NCBI GenBank assembly: GCA_030765535.1
Contig: JAVCCH010000086.1
Coordinates: 1-64,000 of the forward strand
Length of the DNA stretch: 64,000 bases
Source of the DNA: Candidatus Tenebribacter davisii
Lineage (GTDB): Bacteria > Cloacimonadota > Cloacimonadia > Cloacimonadales > TCS61
Direction of reading: 5' to 3'
Positions 34,969 through 45,122 of the stretch are shown here, in pieces (position 1 is the first letter of the stretch; each line of letters begins with the position of its first letter). The notes under the pieces were generated by a model. It had not been told where the DNA came from, ran no database searches, and saw only the letters and a program-made list of their open reading frames with translations. A program made the position numbers and the translations under genes.

Positions 34969-37900
34969 TTATTTCAAAAGTAACATTTTTTTAGTTTCAG
35001 TTTTACTATCAGTTATTAGCCTATAGAAATATACTCCTGAGCTGCAATTGTCAGCATTCCATAAATAATTATGAGTGCCGGAATTGAAGCGTTGAGTTTC
35101 AACTATTTGCCCTTTCATATTGAATATGGTCAATACACCCGTTTCATTTTCACTGATATCTAACAAGATACAAGTATCAGGATTAAATGGATTAGGACGA
35201 TTCTGGTAAAGTTTAGAAACTAATGGTGTTAAAACTATACCGGAATCAAGAACATTTTCTACAACTACATTCCATGCATAATATATTGCATCCCTAGATT
35301 CACCTTCTCCAAAGTTATCAGTAACATTAAGCGTTATTTCATATTCTCCAGCAGAGTTTTCATCAGTAATGAAATCGTAAGTAGCTTCTATTGATTGTTC
35401 TACTCCATCTATCTGCCAGCTATATTCAAGGTCATTTCCATCCGGGTCAAAAGCATCAACAGAGAAATTGATAATCTCACCCTCATCTATAATTATAGTA
35501 CCTACATCAGGAACTAATTCATTTACGACAACACTCTGATCTGAATCAATTACGATCAATTCCCATTCCTGAGATACACTTGCTCTGCTTTCTTCTTTAT
35601 TCATAGCAGATTCAACTGATTTATCAATTTTGGAAACTTTTCCTTCTCTTTCTGAAATTCCATCATCAACAATGCACTTAATTAAGTATGTACCTGCTGA
35701 GTAATAATCAGATTCATAAGTATAAGTACTAACAGTTTGATCAACTTGCATGATATCATCAACGAACCACTGGTAAGCCAGTATTTCAGAATCAATATCT
35801 GTTGCAATTACCAAGAATGTCTGCATCTCGGTTTCATTGATCGTAATAGATGATGCAGAAGGATCAAATTCAATGATTACTGGAGCATCATTTACGTTAT
35901 TTACTGTAACTCTTACTTCATCAGTAACTGATGCCATGCTATCATCTGTTGCTGTAAATATGATATCTTCGAAACCGAACCAATCAGCATCAGGTGTTAA
36001 TGTAACGATTCCTTCATAAACACTTACATCGATATTGGAATTACCAGTATAAGTGAAGGTAAGGAAATCACCATATGCAAGATCTTCATCATCAAATACA
36101 TTATTCAGATCTATTGAAGAATCTGTTGTATCTTCATCAAATGAGAAATCTACAATTGGATATTGAACAAATGGTACTGCATTAGCGTTAGGATAGCCGG
36201 CTGCAGCTCCGCAATAAGCCCAAACTGACTGCCATGTATCATCGCTATTCCCACTTTCATGGATGTAAACTACCATTGGTCCTTCTTTATTCATAGATTT
36301 CATATTTGCCATTTCATCAGAAGATGATGAACCGTCGATAATTACTGCAGCCATTCTGTAATCATATTCAACAAATCCATTAGGAACTTGAAGCATTACT
36401 GATGCATTATTTTCAACTGGAGGATCATAGAGGTATACATTAGCAACTGCCTGCCAGTTTTGTGCTGCTGTTGTATCAGCATCACTTTCAACAACGTAGT
36501 AATCTATACTAGGCATTTCTGCTTCATTATGGAAAGGATCATTAACTGATAATTCATAATCAATATAGATCCATCCACCTTCATCTCCCGGTACGTCATA
36601 TGCAGTTGTATTTGTAGGAGGTTCAATTGTTGGATATAGAATTTCTATAGGATCTGAGTAACTATGATTTTCAAATGGATACATTCCATATGCTTCTATT
36701 ACAAGATCACTCATGATTTCAAATGAAATACAGTTATCATAAACCTGATATCCATATGTTTGGTAAGGTTCATTAGGCAAAGTAACATCATCTGGATAAT
36801 TTGACAGGAAGTGAATTACATTTGAATAATCACAATCAAGCATTCCAGCGTCATCTAAAGCTGCAACATTAACACTGAAATATGTCCCATATTCTGGTGA
36901 TTCCGGTGTAGTTGTAATATCGAACCCTGTAGCAATGATGTCAACTTCAACCGGTACTATAGGATCAATATCAGTTTCAATATTGCCGGGAACATCTGTT
37001 GCGATCGTATAGAATTCATAAAGACCTTCTGCACATATAAATGAACTTGCCTCAAGACAATAGCTGAATGTACCGTCTTCATTGCCTGTGACATCTGTAT
37101 CTGCTAGAATGAATCCTAAGCCGTCATGATTTACATAAAGTTCAACTTGTTGAATACCATTGTAATCATAAGCTTCCCACTCGACTTCTATACAAGCAAT
37201 AGCAGTGTTATACATTGCTGATGTAACTTCAGAAAGTGGATTTTCTGTATCTATACCGAAAACATCCGCTTCTTCATATGGAACCATTACATTCTCTGCC
37301 GGATAATCTTCAGCACCTTCAATATGTACATCAATATCAGGAAGTGTAACACCTGCATCTGCAACGTCATAGTAAGCTATGTATGTGTCAGTGTATAACC
37401 ACTCACCATGATTTAGAATTATCGTTGTACCAGGATCCTCATTAGGGAATGTTATTACAGGATCTGCAATTCCAGTCATCATCATGGATCCGCTAAATCC
37501 TATTTCTAAAGTAAACATACTTGTTCCAACATCTGCATCAGTTATTAACAATGGACTTGCAATTAACGAAACAACAGTTGGATTCTCTGTATCTATACTG
37601 AAGACATCTGCAACATCATAAGGGATCTGGATGTTCAAAGCAGGATAGTCTGTAGCTCCCTCAACATGTACATCTATATTCCAAATTGTCACACCGGCAT
37701 CATATACATCATAATAAGCCATGTATGAATCCGTATCAATCCAACTACCTTCACTAAATACAATTGTACTAGATGGGTCTTCAACCGGGAAGGTAATTAA
37801 AGGATCTGACATTACTCTACTATCCGGATACATATTCTCGTTGTAATTAATGGTTAGAGTAAACATATCAGGACCTTCATCGGAATCTGTGATCAATAGA

Positions 37901-40900
37901 GGATCAGCTACTACAGAAATAACATAAGGATTTTCTGTATCTATATCAAAGACATCTGCTTCATCATATGGATCCTGCGGATTACCATCAGGAAAGTCTG
38001 CAGCACCATCGACATGCACATCAATGCCCATTACTGTTTCATTTACATCAACAACAGTATAAACAGCTTCATAAGTATCATGAGTTGTTTCATAAACTAA
38101 CCAATCACCACTTATAAAAGTTATTGTATTTAGAGGATCTTCGTTAGGGAATGTAAGCACAGGATCAGCAGTTCCGTCTTTTAGCATAAGTTCGCTGAAT
38201 TCCACTTCAATAGTAAATTGTCCAACTCCAACATCATCGTCTGAAATTAATTCAGGATATGCAGTTAAACTAACTACAGTAGGATTTGCTGTATCTATGC
38301 TGAAGACAATTTCTTCTTCATAAGGAACTTGAATATTCCCTGCAGGATCATCTAAAGCTCCCTCTACAAGAACATCTATATCCTGACCTACTTCATTTAC
38401 ATCTGCAACATCATAATGAGCTACATATGTGTCTATATCAAACCATACACCATAATTAAATGTCAGCGTACTATTTGGTGTAAGTGAAATTACCGGGTCA
38501 GCAGTTGTATCTGTTAACATATCTTCACTATAATCTACAGTTAATGTAAACATATCAATACCAACAGTAGCATCTGTAATCAAGACAGGATCTGGTGTTA
38601 AGCCGGTAACCCATGGATTCTCCGTATCGATACTTGCAACATCAGCAAACCAAGTTGGATTTGGATCTTGTAAATTCCCTGCTGGATAGTCGGTACCGCC
38701 ACTTACCCCTACAGTAAGGTTCAATTCAGTAGTATTAAGATCAACAACATCGTAATGCCATACATATGTATGTGTATCTGTCCATCCACCAGATATTAAT
38801 AGTGCAGTACTGAACAAATTCCTTTCAGGAAGAACGATCTCAGGATCACTCCTGGTAGGTGCAGTCATATCTTCACTAAAAACTGCTGTAAGTGTAAAGG
38901 TATCACTACCGACATCTGAGTCAGTAATAAGATACGGATCAGCTGTTAATGAAAGAACAATTGGATTCTCAGTATCAATATCAAACGCATCTGCTTCATC
39001 AAATACAACCTGAGCATTTCCAGCTCTGTCATCTAAAGCACCTTCTACATGTACATCAATATCCAGAACTGTCTCACCTACATCTATAATGTCGTAGGTC
39101 AATACAAAATTAAATGCATCTGTCCACAAAGGAACGGGATCAATTAACGTTGCAGAAACAACAGGATCAAATTCAATAGTAGGATTTACACCCATATCCA
39201 TCTCTTCGTCATACTCCAAGGATACAGTGAATAAACCTCCTGCATCAACATCTGTAATAAACAAATCTGAAAGTGTCATATTAACCACTGCCGGATTTTC
39301 TGTATCTATACTTACTACATCTTCTTCCATATAGTAAATCTGAACATTTCCAGCTGGATCATCGGTAAATCCTGAAACGTATATATCAATATCCAGTTCA
39401 GTAGTGTTAATATCAACAACATCATAATGCGCTACATATGTTTGCGGATTTGGCCATTCATCGTATGATAAAGTTATAGTACTGAACAAATACCGTTCAA
39501 GACAACCGATCTCAGGATTACTCCTGGCTAATGGGTACATATCTTCACTAAATACAACCGTAAATGTAAATTTATCTACACCAACATCTGCATCAGTAAT
39601 AAGAGCCGGATTGGCTGTTAATGAAACAACGGTTGGATTCTCAGTATCTATACTGAAAACATCCACCTCATCATAAGGAACTTGGTCATTCCCCGCTGGA
39701 TCATCTAGCGCACCCTCAACATGTACATCAATACCTACTATATCTACTCCGTCATCGCTTACATCATATGTCATCTCGAACACTGTATTGCTAAGCCATA
39801 CTGGTGTTGGATTTGATAAGGTTGATGGTACAAGAGGATCAAATACAATAGTAGGATTTACGGTCATATCCATAACTTCAGAATATTCAACTTGAACAGA
39901 AAAGTTTCCTGCTCCTGCATCGGAATCTGAGATTAGAATCATTGATGGTGTAATAGAAACTACGGTAGGATTTTCTGTATCTATACTGAATACATCCACC
40001 TCATCATAAGGATCTTGAGGATTTCCCGTACAAGCTTCTACAGCACCCTGGACATGAACATCAACAAAGGGTACAGTTTCATCTACATCTATAACATCAT
40101 AATAAGCAACGTAAATGTCATAGCAATAATAACAATCTGCTCCTTCACTCTGCTCCTCACCTCTATTTTCGGCTTGTTGTTGGGAATACCACTCACCATA
40201 ACTGAATGATATTGTATTCAATGGATTCTCAACTGGGAATGTAATATCCGGATCTATGTTTTCATTCATACATTTATCGTAAACAACAGTTAGAGTAAAC
40301 ATATCATCTCCAACAGTTGCATCTGTAATTTCTACAGGATCTGGCCATAACTCAACAACTTCCGGACCATCAGTATTTATGTCGAAACCTTCTTCTTCAG
40401 TAAATGGAATTTGAGTATTTCCGGCCGGATCATCTATAGCGTCAGTTATCGTATAACCAACACAATTTTCAATAACATCATTATCTATAACATCGTATGT
40501 CATCACAAATGTATCAGAATCTGTCCATAATGGAACAGGATTTATTAAAGTTGTAGATACATCAGGATCAAATACAATAGTTGGATATACAGTCATATTC
40601 ATATTCTCGCTGTAATCCACTGTTAATGTGAATGTGGTGACAAGAGCGTTAATAGAACCTGGATTCGCTGTTACTCCGGTAACCCATGGATTCTCTGTAT
40701 CAACACTTACACAATCTTCTTCCATATAAGGAATCAGATAATTCCCAGCTGGATAATCGGTACCACCTGAAAGATAGATAGTGATATTAAGTTCAGTAGT
40801 ATTTTCATCTGATACATCATAATGCCAAACTTTTGTATATGAATTTGTCCATTCGCTATATATTAAGGTTATAGTATCGAACAGATATCTTTCCTCAAGA

Positions 40901-43146
40901 TAAATCTCAGGCTCACTCCTGTCAGCTGGAATCATATCTTCACTAAATACTGCCGTAAATGTAAAAGTATCTGAACCAACATCTGAGTCAGTAATAAGAG
41001 CCGGATTTGCTGTTAATGAAAGAACGGTTGGATTCTCAGTATCTATATCAAAAGCATCCGGTGCTGTATATGGTACCTGGATATTCCCAGCTTCATCAAC
41101 AGCATCAGCTACGGTAATATCAATATCCTCAATGTCTACTCCAGCATCCGCTATGAGATAAGTCATCTTGAAAAGTGTAGAGCTAAGCCATAATGGCGTT
41201 GGAGTTGGTAAGGTTGATGATACATCAGGAGCAAATTCAATAGTAGGATTTACGTTCATATCCATTGCTTCATAGAATTGTACCATAACTGTAAATGGTG
41301 TTCCAACTTCAGAATCAGTAATGAAAGGAGGAGTTGCTGTTAATGCATCTACCATTGGATTATCGGTATCTATGCTGAATACTTCCTCTTCAGTATATTC
41401 AATTTGAACATTTCCAACTTCATCTTCTGCCTCAGCAACGGTAATATCAATATCGTCAACTTCTATTCCTGCATCTGCTACATCATATGTCATCACAAAT
41501 GTATCAGAATCTGACCAGTCAGGATCAGGATTTGATAAAGTTGATGCTACATCAGGATCAAATTCGATTGTAGGATTTACAGTCATATCCATATCTTCAG
41601 AATATTCAACTGTTACAGAGAAGTTTCCTACTCCTACATCCAAATCTGAGATTAAAGCAATATTAGAAGATAAGGAAAGAACGGTTGGATTAAGAGTCTC
41701 AACCTCAAAAGCATCTACTTCTATACCTTCAAACTGGACATTGCCTGCTTCATCTTCGGCATCATTAACTGTAATGTCAATATCCTCAATTTCTACTCCA
41801 ACATCAACTACATCGTATGTCATCACGAATGTATCAGAATATGGCCATGAAGGATTAGGATTAACCAATGTTCCAGAAACAGCCGGATCAAATACAATAG
41901 TAGGATTTACCATCATATCCATATCTTCATTATAAACAACTTCAACTGAGAAATTGCCAGCTCCTGCATCAATATCTGTGATCATAATATCTGACGGTGT
42001 TATACTTCGAGCTGTTGGAGAAATACCATCTTTAATATTAACCCATGTAATTACAGTGTTCTGATCACCATAAATATCCTCAATGCAGAGAGTTGCAGTT
42101 AATCTTAGTCTATTGATACCAATTAAGAAAGGTGGTATGTCTGCAATTTCTAAAGTTACGATAGGACCATTTACAGCAAAAGCTACTATTGGAGAAGGAA
42201 CAGGAGTATCCAGAACTACTTCAAAATCACTGATCTGAACGCTAGAGAATTCAATATCTTCTGAAAAGAAAACATCAATGTAAGTATCTGCACCATCCTC
42301 CCTAGTTATTGCTTCCTCGATATAAGGTCCACCGCCATATACAGCAAGGTTAGCCATTGGATCACGTAGCGCAAACGGGTTATCGAGCATAGTATTGTGA
42401 AATCCTAATCTTGGTAACATCGGCACATAGCCCACGGTGGGATTCCCGCCATTTAATAAATTAGGATTGGGAATGTCCATCACATACGTATCATTTGGTA
42501 AGACTGTAGTTTCAAAACTGTCATGTTCCAAAGGAATTCCGGCGAATATACCATCTGTAAATTGGAAGATCGTAGTTGGATCATCGAAAGCACCTTGAGG
42601 AAACCAGGTCGGATTCAAAGGCTCTGTAAATCTTACTTTGATCTTATCAACATAATCATCTGAATTTGTATCGAAAGTATTCAGTTCAATAAGTAGAGGT
42701 GAAGCACCGTCAAATACAGGCTGCGGTGTAAATGTCTCTAAATATTCACCATAGATGTCCATAATTCTTCGTGTCGGATTACTGATATACCACAAAGTAA
42801 TATCACCAGTAAAACCTGTTCCAAGATTACTAGGCATAGTGATATGAGCTCTGAATATGTTATCACCTGCTGTCTCACCTGTATCCAGATAATCTATTAT
42901 AAGGGCATAAGAACCACCTACAATAAAATCACTATTAATGCCAGCCGCATTAAGTGCCACCCAATCGGTAGCACCTCCATCATCATCGATTGAGTTGGAC
43001 ATATAGATATCGAATGCATCAATCCAACCATCCAAGTTATCGTCTTCTGTTACAATATTGCTGACATTGCTTCTCTCTTGAGCAAAAGCAACAGTAAATA
43101 AACTTAAAATCAGCAGTATTACTAATAAGCAACTAATTTTTTTCAT
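34969..43146 (-). CDS. Giant secreted Ig-like repeat protein with C-terminal sorting domain
   Basis: 2725 residues. Signal peptide KISCLLVILLILSLFTVAFAQ, then a unique N-terminal region (to about 378) with EF-hand-like acidic stretches. Fourteen tandem Ig-like repeats of about 114 residues follow (379-1970), joined by DTENP linkers. Each unit shows ITDxDVG..FT, YSEDM..NPTI, DTYVAxYDV and DxxGNxQ blocks. Behind them come further Ig/fibronectin-like segments, a cadherin-like region (DFSFDEDTTDSSIDL), two PKD-like domains, and a 79-residue C-terminus (YQNRPNPFNP..VYFYRL..KKMLLLK). That last part matches the type A sorting domain of type IX-like secretion in the FCB group. Likely a cell-surface adhesin or matrix protein; Ca2+ binding is suggested by the many Asp residues. 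Ribosome-binding site GGGGGG. Confidence 0.9.
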   Translation of the reverse strand: MKKISCLLVILLILSLFTVAFAQERSNVSNIVTEDDNLDGWIDAFDIYMSNSIDDDGGATDWVALNAAGINSDFIVGGSYALIIDYLDTGETAGDNIFRAHITMPSNLGTGFTGDITLWYISNPTRRIMDIYGEYLETFTPQPVFDGASPLLIELNTFDTNSDDYVDKIKVRFTEPLNPTWFPQGAFDDPTTIFQFTDGIFAGIPLEHDSFETTVLPNDTYVMDIPNPNLLNGGNPTVGYVPMLPRLGFHNTMLDNPFALRDPMANLAVYGGGPYIEEAITREDGADTYIDVFFSEDIEFSSVQISDFEVVLDTPVPSPIVAFAVNGPIVTLEIADIPPFLIGINRLRLTATLCIEDIYGDQNTVITWVNIKDGISPTARSITPSDIMITDIDAGAGNFSVEVVYNEDMDMMVNPTIVFDPAVSGTLVNPNPSWPYSDTFVMTYDVVDVGVEIEDIDITVNDAEDEAGNVQFEGIEVDAFEVETLNPTVLSLSSNIALISDLDVGVGNFSVTVEYSEDMDMTVNPTIEFDPDVASTLSNPDPDWSDSDTFVMTYDVADAGIEVDDIDITVAEAEDEVGNVQIEYTEEEVFSIDTDNPMVDALTATPPFITDSEVGTPFTVMVQFYEAMDMNVNPTIEFAPDVSSTLPTPTPLWLSSTLFKMTYLIADAGVDIEDIDITVADAVDEAGNIQVPYTAPDAFDIDTENPTVLSLTANPALITDSDVGSDTFTFTAVFSEDMIPADRSEPEIYLEERYLFDTITLIYSEWTNSYTKVWHYDVSDENTTELNITIYLSGGTDYPAGNYLIPYMEEDCVSVDTENPWVTGVTANPGSINALVTTFTLTVDYSENMNMTVYPTIVFDPDVSTTLINPVPLWTDSDTFVMTYDVIDNDVIENCVGYTITDAIDDPAGNTQIPFTEEEGFDINTDGPEVVELWPDPVEITDATVGDDMFTLTVVYDKCMNENIDPDITFPVENPLNTISFSYGEWYSQQQAENRGEEQSEGADCYYCYDIYVAYYDVIDVDETVPFVDVHVQGAVEACTGNPQDPYDEVDVFSIDTENPTVVSITPSMILISDSDAGAGNFSVQVEYSEVMDMTVNPTIVFDPLVPSTLSNPTPVWLSNTVFEMTYDVSDDGVDIVGIDVHVEGALDDPAGNDQVPYDEVDVFSIDTENPTVVSLTANPALITDADVGVDKFTFTVVFSEDMYPLARSNPEIGCLERYLFSTITLSYDEWPNPQTYVAHYDVVDINTTELDIDIYVSGFTDDPAGNVQIYYMEEDVVSIDTENPAVVNMTLSDLFITDVDAGGLFTVSLEYDEEMDMGVNPTIEFDPVVSATLIDPVPLWTDAFNFVLTYDIIDVGETVLDIDVHVEGALDDRAGNAQVVFDEADAFDIDTENPIVLSLTADPYLITDSDVGSDTFTLTAVFSEDMTAPTRSDPEIVLPERNLFSTALLISGGWTDTHTYVWHYDVVDLNTTELNLTVGVSGGTDYPAGNLQDPNPTWFADVASIDTENPWVTGLTPDPVLITDATVGIDMFTLTVDYSEDMLTDTTADPVISLTPNSTLTFNYGVWFDIDTYVAHYDVADVNEVGQDIDVLVEGALDDPAGNIQVPYEEEIVFSIDTANPTVVSLTAYPELISDDDVGVGQFTIEVEFSELMLKDGTADPVLTFPNEDPLNTITFISGDWLVYETTHDTYEAVYTVVDVNETVMGIDVHVDGAADFPDGNPQDPYDEADVFDIDTENPYVISVVADPLLITDSDEGPDMFTLTINYNENMYPDSRVMSDPLITFPVEDPSSTIVFSEGSWIDTDSYMAYYDVYDAGVTIWNIDVHVEGATDYPALNIQIPYDVADVFSIDTENPTVVSLIASPLLITDADVGTSMFTLEIGFSGSMMMTGIADPVITFPNEDPGTTIILNHGEWLYTDTYIAYYDVADAGVTLPDIDVHIEGAEDYPAENVMVPYEEADVFGIDTENPLSEVTSAMYNTAIACIEVEWEAYDYNGIQQVELYVNHDGLGFILADTDVTGNEDGTFSYCLEASSFICAEGLYEFYTIATDVPGNIETDIDPIVPVEVDIIATGFDITTTPESPEYGTYFSVNVAALDDAGMLDCDYSNVIHFLSNYPDDVTLPNEPYQTYGYQVYDNCISFEIMSDLVIEAYGMYPFENHSYSDPIEILYPTIEPPTNTTAYDVPGDEGGWIYIDYELSVNDPFHNEAEMPSIDYYVVESDADTTAAQNWQAVANVYLYDPPVENNASVMLQVPNGFVEYDYRMAAVIIDGSSSSDEMANMKSMNKEGPMVVYIHESGNSDDTWQSVWAYCGAAAGYPNANAVPFVQYPIVDFSFDEDTTDSSIDLNNVFDDEDLAYGDFLTFTYTGNSNIDVSVYEGIVTLTPDADWFGFEDIIFTATDDSMASVTDEVRVTVNNVNDAPVIIEFDPSASSITINETEMQTFLVIATDIDSEILAYQWFVDDIMQVDQTVSTYTYESDYYSAGTYLIKCIVDDGISEREGKVSKIDKSVESAMNKEESRASVSQEWELIVIDSDQSVVVNELVPDVGTIIIDEGEIINFSVDAFDPDGNDLEYSWQIDGVEQSIEATYDFITDENSAGEYEITLNVTDNFGEGESRDAIYYAWNVVVENVLDSGIVLTPLVSKLYQNRPNPFNPDTCILLDISENETGVLTIFNMKGQIVETQRFNSGTHNYLWNADNCSSGVYFYRLITDSKTETKKMLLLK
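37237..42012 (-). repeat. Fourteen tandem ~114-residue coding repeats
   Basis: In-frame repeats covering residues 379-1970 of the giant protein. By eye they fall into three subtypes. Type A has DMDMTVNPTIVFDP (units 1, 2, 3, 5, 7, 9). Type B has SEDM..RSxPEI..ERYLFSTI (4, 8, 10). Type C has a D/E-P-x-I-T-F-P or related core with NT(I/L)xFxxGxW (6, 11-14). Unit 6 carries a roughly 20-residue insertion with CYYC. Confidence 0.88.
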
Positions 43147-43188
43147 AATTTCCCCCCGAAATTATTCAATTTAGTTAGCTACGAAAGT

Positions 43189-43218
43189 ACATTAGTACTA
43201 TTCATAATTCAATGTAAA
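43189..43218 (-). promoter_or_regulatory. Possible promoter of the giant gene
   Basis: Minus strand TTTACA (43218-43213), 18-bp spacer, TAATGT (43194-43189), about 43 bases before the ATG. It matches bacterial -35/-10 consensus moderately. The position next to upstream repeats adds weight. Confidence 0.35.
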
Positions 43219-43224
43219 ACTAGA

Positions 43225-43240
43225 TTGCGAAATTTTGCGA
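43225..43240 (-). promoter_or_regulatory. Phased TTGCGA direct repeat (possible activator site)
   Basis: TTGCGA-AATT-TTGCGA on the plus strand (TCGCAA-AATT-TCGCAA in gene orientation), period 10 bp, seven bases upstream of the candidate -35 element. One helical turn between copies is typical of a dimeric activator site. Confidence 0.4.
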
Positions 43241-43253
43241 TGTTATATATTAA

Positions 43254-43383
43254 TTAGCAGATTTTTATAAAAAAAAGACCTCAATTTAAATAGACAATAA
43301 AAAAGTTAGCAGCCTTTTAAAATGACCTCAATTTACAATTACATTTTAAACTTAGCAGTTTTACTTTCATAAAACCTCAATTT
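43254..43383 (-). repeat. Three degenerate direct repeats, CTGCTAA / AAATTGAGGT
   Basis: Plus-strand TTAGCAG occurs at 43254, 43306 and 43352, each followed 19-24 bases later by ACCTCAATTT (43278, 43325, 43374). The period is about 46-52 bp. The intervening sequence is AT-rich and not conserved. It lies upstream of the giant gene's promoter region. Function unknown. Confidence 0.7.
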
Positions 43384-43771
43384 GACATCATTAATACCAT
43401 ATTTTTTGAATCTTGAGATTTTTTTTACGTACTAATACATCCTAAGCTTACAGAATCACAAATTTCTGAATTAAAATATTTTTTACAATTTCATGGCACT
43501 TGTGTTTGATAATTTATTTTTTTAGTACCGTATAAATTTAAAACTCGATTTCCTTTGTCAACAACTTTTTTATATTTAAATTATTATATGAGTATATATT
43601 AGACTTTAATTTGCATTATTAACTATTTATTATAAATATGCGCAACTAAATAATTTATATTATTTATTATATATACATATACATTAATTATAATTAATAA
43701 CTTCTAATAATTAATATATATGTCAGTGTAAACAATTTTTGCAAACTTAGTAACATAAATATTTAACTAAT

Positions 43772-45067
43772 TTATTTTGAACTGCATGCTTCACAAAGGT
43801 GATGCTTGCAATATTCATAATAGATATTTAGCAGTCCCTGCTGATTGATCGCATTTCTTTTAACTATCTTTTTCTGTTCAATATTAAGGAACTTTTCCAT
43901 GTATTGAGTAAGAAAATTTGAAGGTAATCCTGAAAAACTTTGGTAAATGGTATATACAGTTCCTTCCAAATTATTATATTTCTTTTCTCTGGAATAAACT
44001 ACTGCAAGAGGAAGAATAATATTAATTAGCAAGGTGTCAATACGTGTTTTGCCAAGTTTATATCTTTCCGGGAGATAATTATTTTTTATTTGGAAATAAG
44101 CGTATAATTTATTCTTAAAATCTCTTAATATAAAATTATCTTTTGGAAAAGAAAATGGTTTCAAAATATTATGAAAGATAGATGTTTCCAGGCTATCATA
44201 GATAATATCCGTAACCTGCAATATTCTCACTGCAGGATGATTAATGGGTCTTACCCTAAATAATTTCCAGCTGATATCGAGAATCTGTATTTGTGGAAAT
44301 TTTTGAAAAAGCGATATCCATTTCAGTTTCTGTTCATTGCAGATAATTGAAGGGATATGTTCAATTATTCCGGAAGAACATAATAAGATCGAAATGAACT
44401 CTTCTTTTGTCATACCTTTATTATAAAATTCTTTAAGATTTTTATAAGTCAAATTTGAAGCTATCTGCATCATTTGATATTTATTCTTACTGTAACCCAA
44501 TGCTTCCATAAAGCCCATATAGAATAGTTGATCGAAATCACTAAAGAAATGCTCAGCCGTAAATCTTTTAATTTTCTTCTCAAATCGCTTCATTCCCATC
44601 TGTTTGAGAAATTGTTCTGTTTCAGTTATATTCATATTATTGAATAAATCACAAGATCTATCTTTTTCTGAATACGGTTTATTAGAGTAGTGCTTAATTA
44701 GTTTACTTATATCTTCAGTTAATTGATCTTTAACCTCAAGAATCTCAATTCTAGTGCCATTTTCACTGATTGTATATGGTTTTTTATTTTTATTTTCGTA
44801 AACTAAATGCAATAAAACATTATTAAATTCGGGATTCTCATGATGAGAATGTGATTTCCAGTGATATGATGTTAAATCTATTTCAACATCTCCCTTAAGA
44901 GTTTGAGTATCTACTTCAATTATCGCATCTTTGAAATCTGGTCCGGAATCTGTATTCCAGCGACCAGGGAATTTAATATTAACTTGCTTTCCTGATTGTG
45001 TAAATAATTTTTCATTTAAATGTTGAGCATCCCAGATATGATACAAAAATTCTTCAGTAAACTTCAT
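43772..45067 (-). CDS. DUF2851 family protein
   Basis: 431 residues. Recognised from the N-terminal EEFLYHIWDAQHLN, the block FPGRWNTDSGPDFKDAIIEVD, GDVEIDLTSYHWKSHSHH, and the C-terminal NQQGLLNIYYEYCKHHLC with a Cys cluster. DUF2851 is widespread in the FCB group and its function is unknown. The N-terminal acidic/His motifs (GPDF.. and GDVEI..HWKSH) have the look of a nuclease-like fold, but I would not assert activity. No signal peptide. It is the last gene of the dnaN-to-DUF2851 run, 55 bases after rnd. Confidence 0.85.
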   Translation of the reverse strand: MKFTEEFLYHIWDAQHLNEKLFTQSGKQVNIKFPGRWNTDSGPDFKDAIIEVDTQTLKGDVEIDLTSYHWKSHSHHENPEFNNVLLHLVYENKNKKPYTISENGTRIEILEVKDQLTEDISKLIKHYSNKPYSEKDRSCDLFNNMNITETEQFLKQMGMKRFEKKIKRFTAEHFFSDFDQLFYMGFMEALGYSKNKYQMMQIASNLTYKNLKEFYNKGMTKEEFISILLCSSGIIEHIPSIICNEQKLKWISLFQKFPQIQILDISWKLFRVRPINHPAVRILQVTDIIYDSLETSIFHNILKPFSFPKDNFILRDFKNKLYAYFQIKNNYLPERYKLGKTRIDTLLINIILPLAVVYSREKKYNNLEGTVYTIYQSFSGLPSNFLTQYMEKFLNIEQKKIVKRNAINQQGLLNIYYEYCKHHLCEACSSK

Positions 45068-45122
45068 AATAACTCCTTGTTAGCAATGAGTTTCGGCTAA
45101 CTTACATCATGTCATTAAAAAA

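Larger units (their letters stand above)
43147..43771. other. 625-bp AT-rich intergenic region upstream of the giant gene
   Basis: No credible gene. On the minus strand, from the gene outwards, it contains a possible promoter (43189-43218), a 10-bp-phased TTGCGA pair (43225-43240) and three degenerate direct repeats (43254-43383). About 390 bases of extremely AT-rich sequence (43384-43771) without recognisable structure then extend to the DUF2851 stop. No clear terminator for the DUF2851 operon was found here. Confidence 0.6.

Noticed and set aside
43254-43383. CRISPR-like array
   Set aside because: Repeats are split into two short cores with irregular spacing. There are no uniform spacers and no cas genes.
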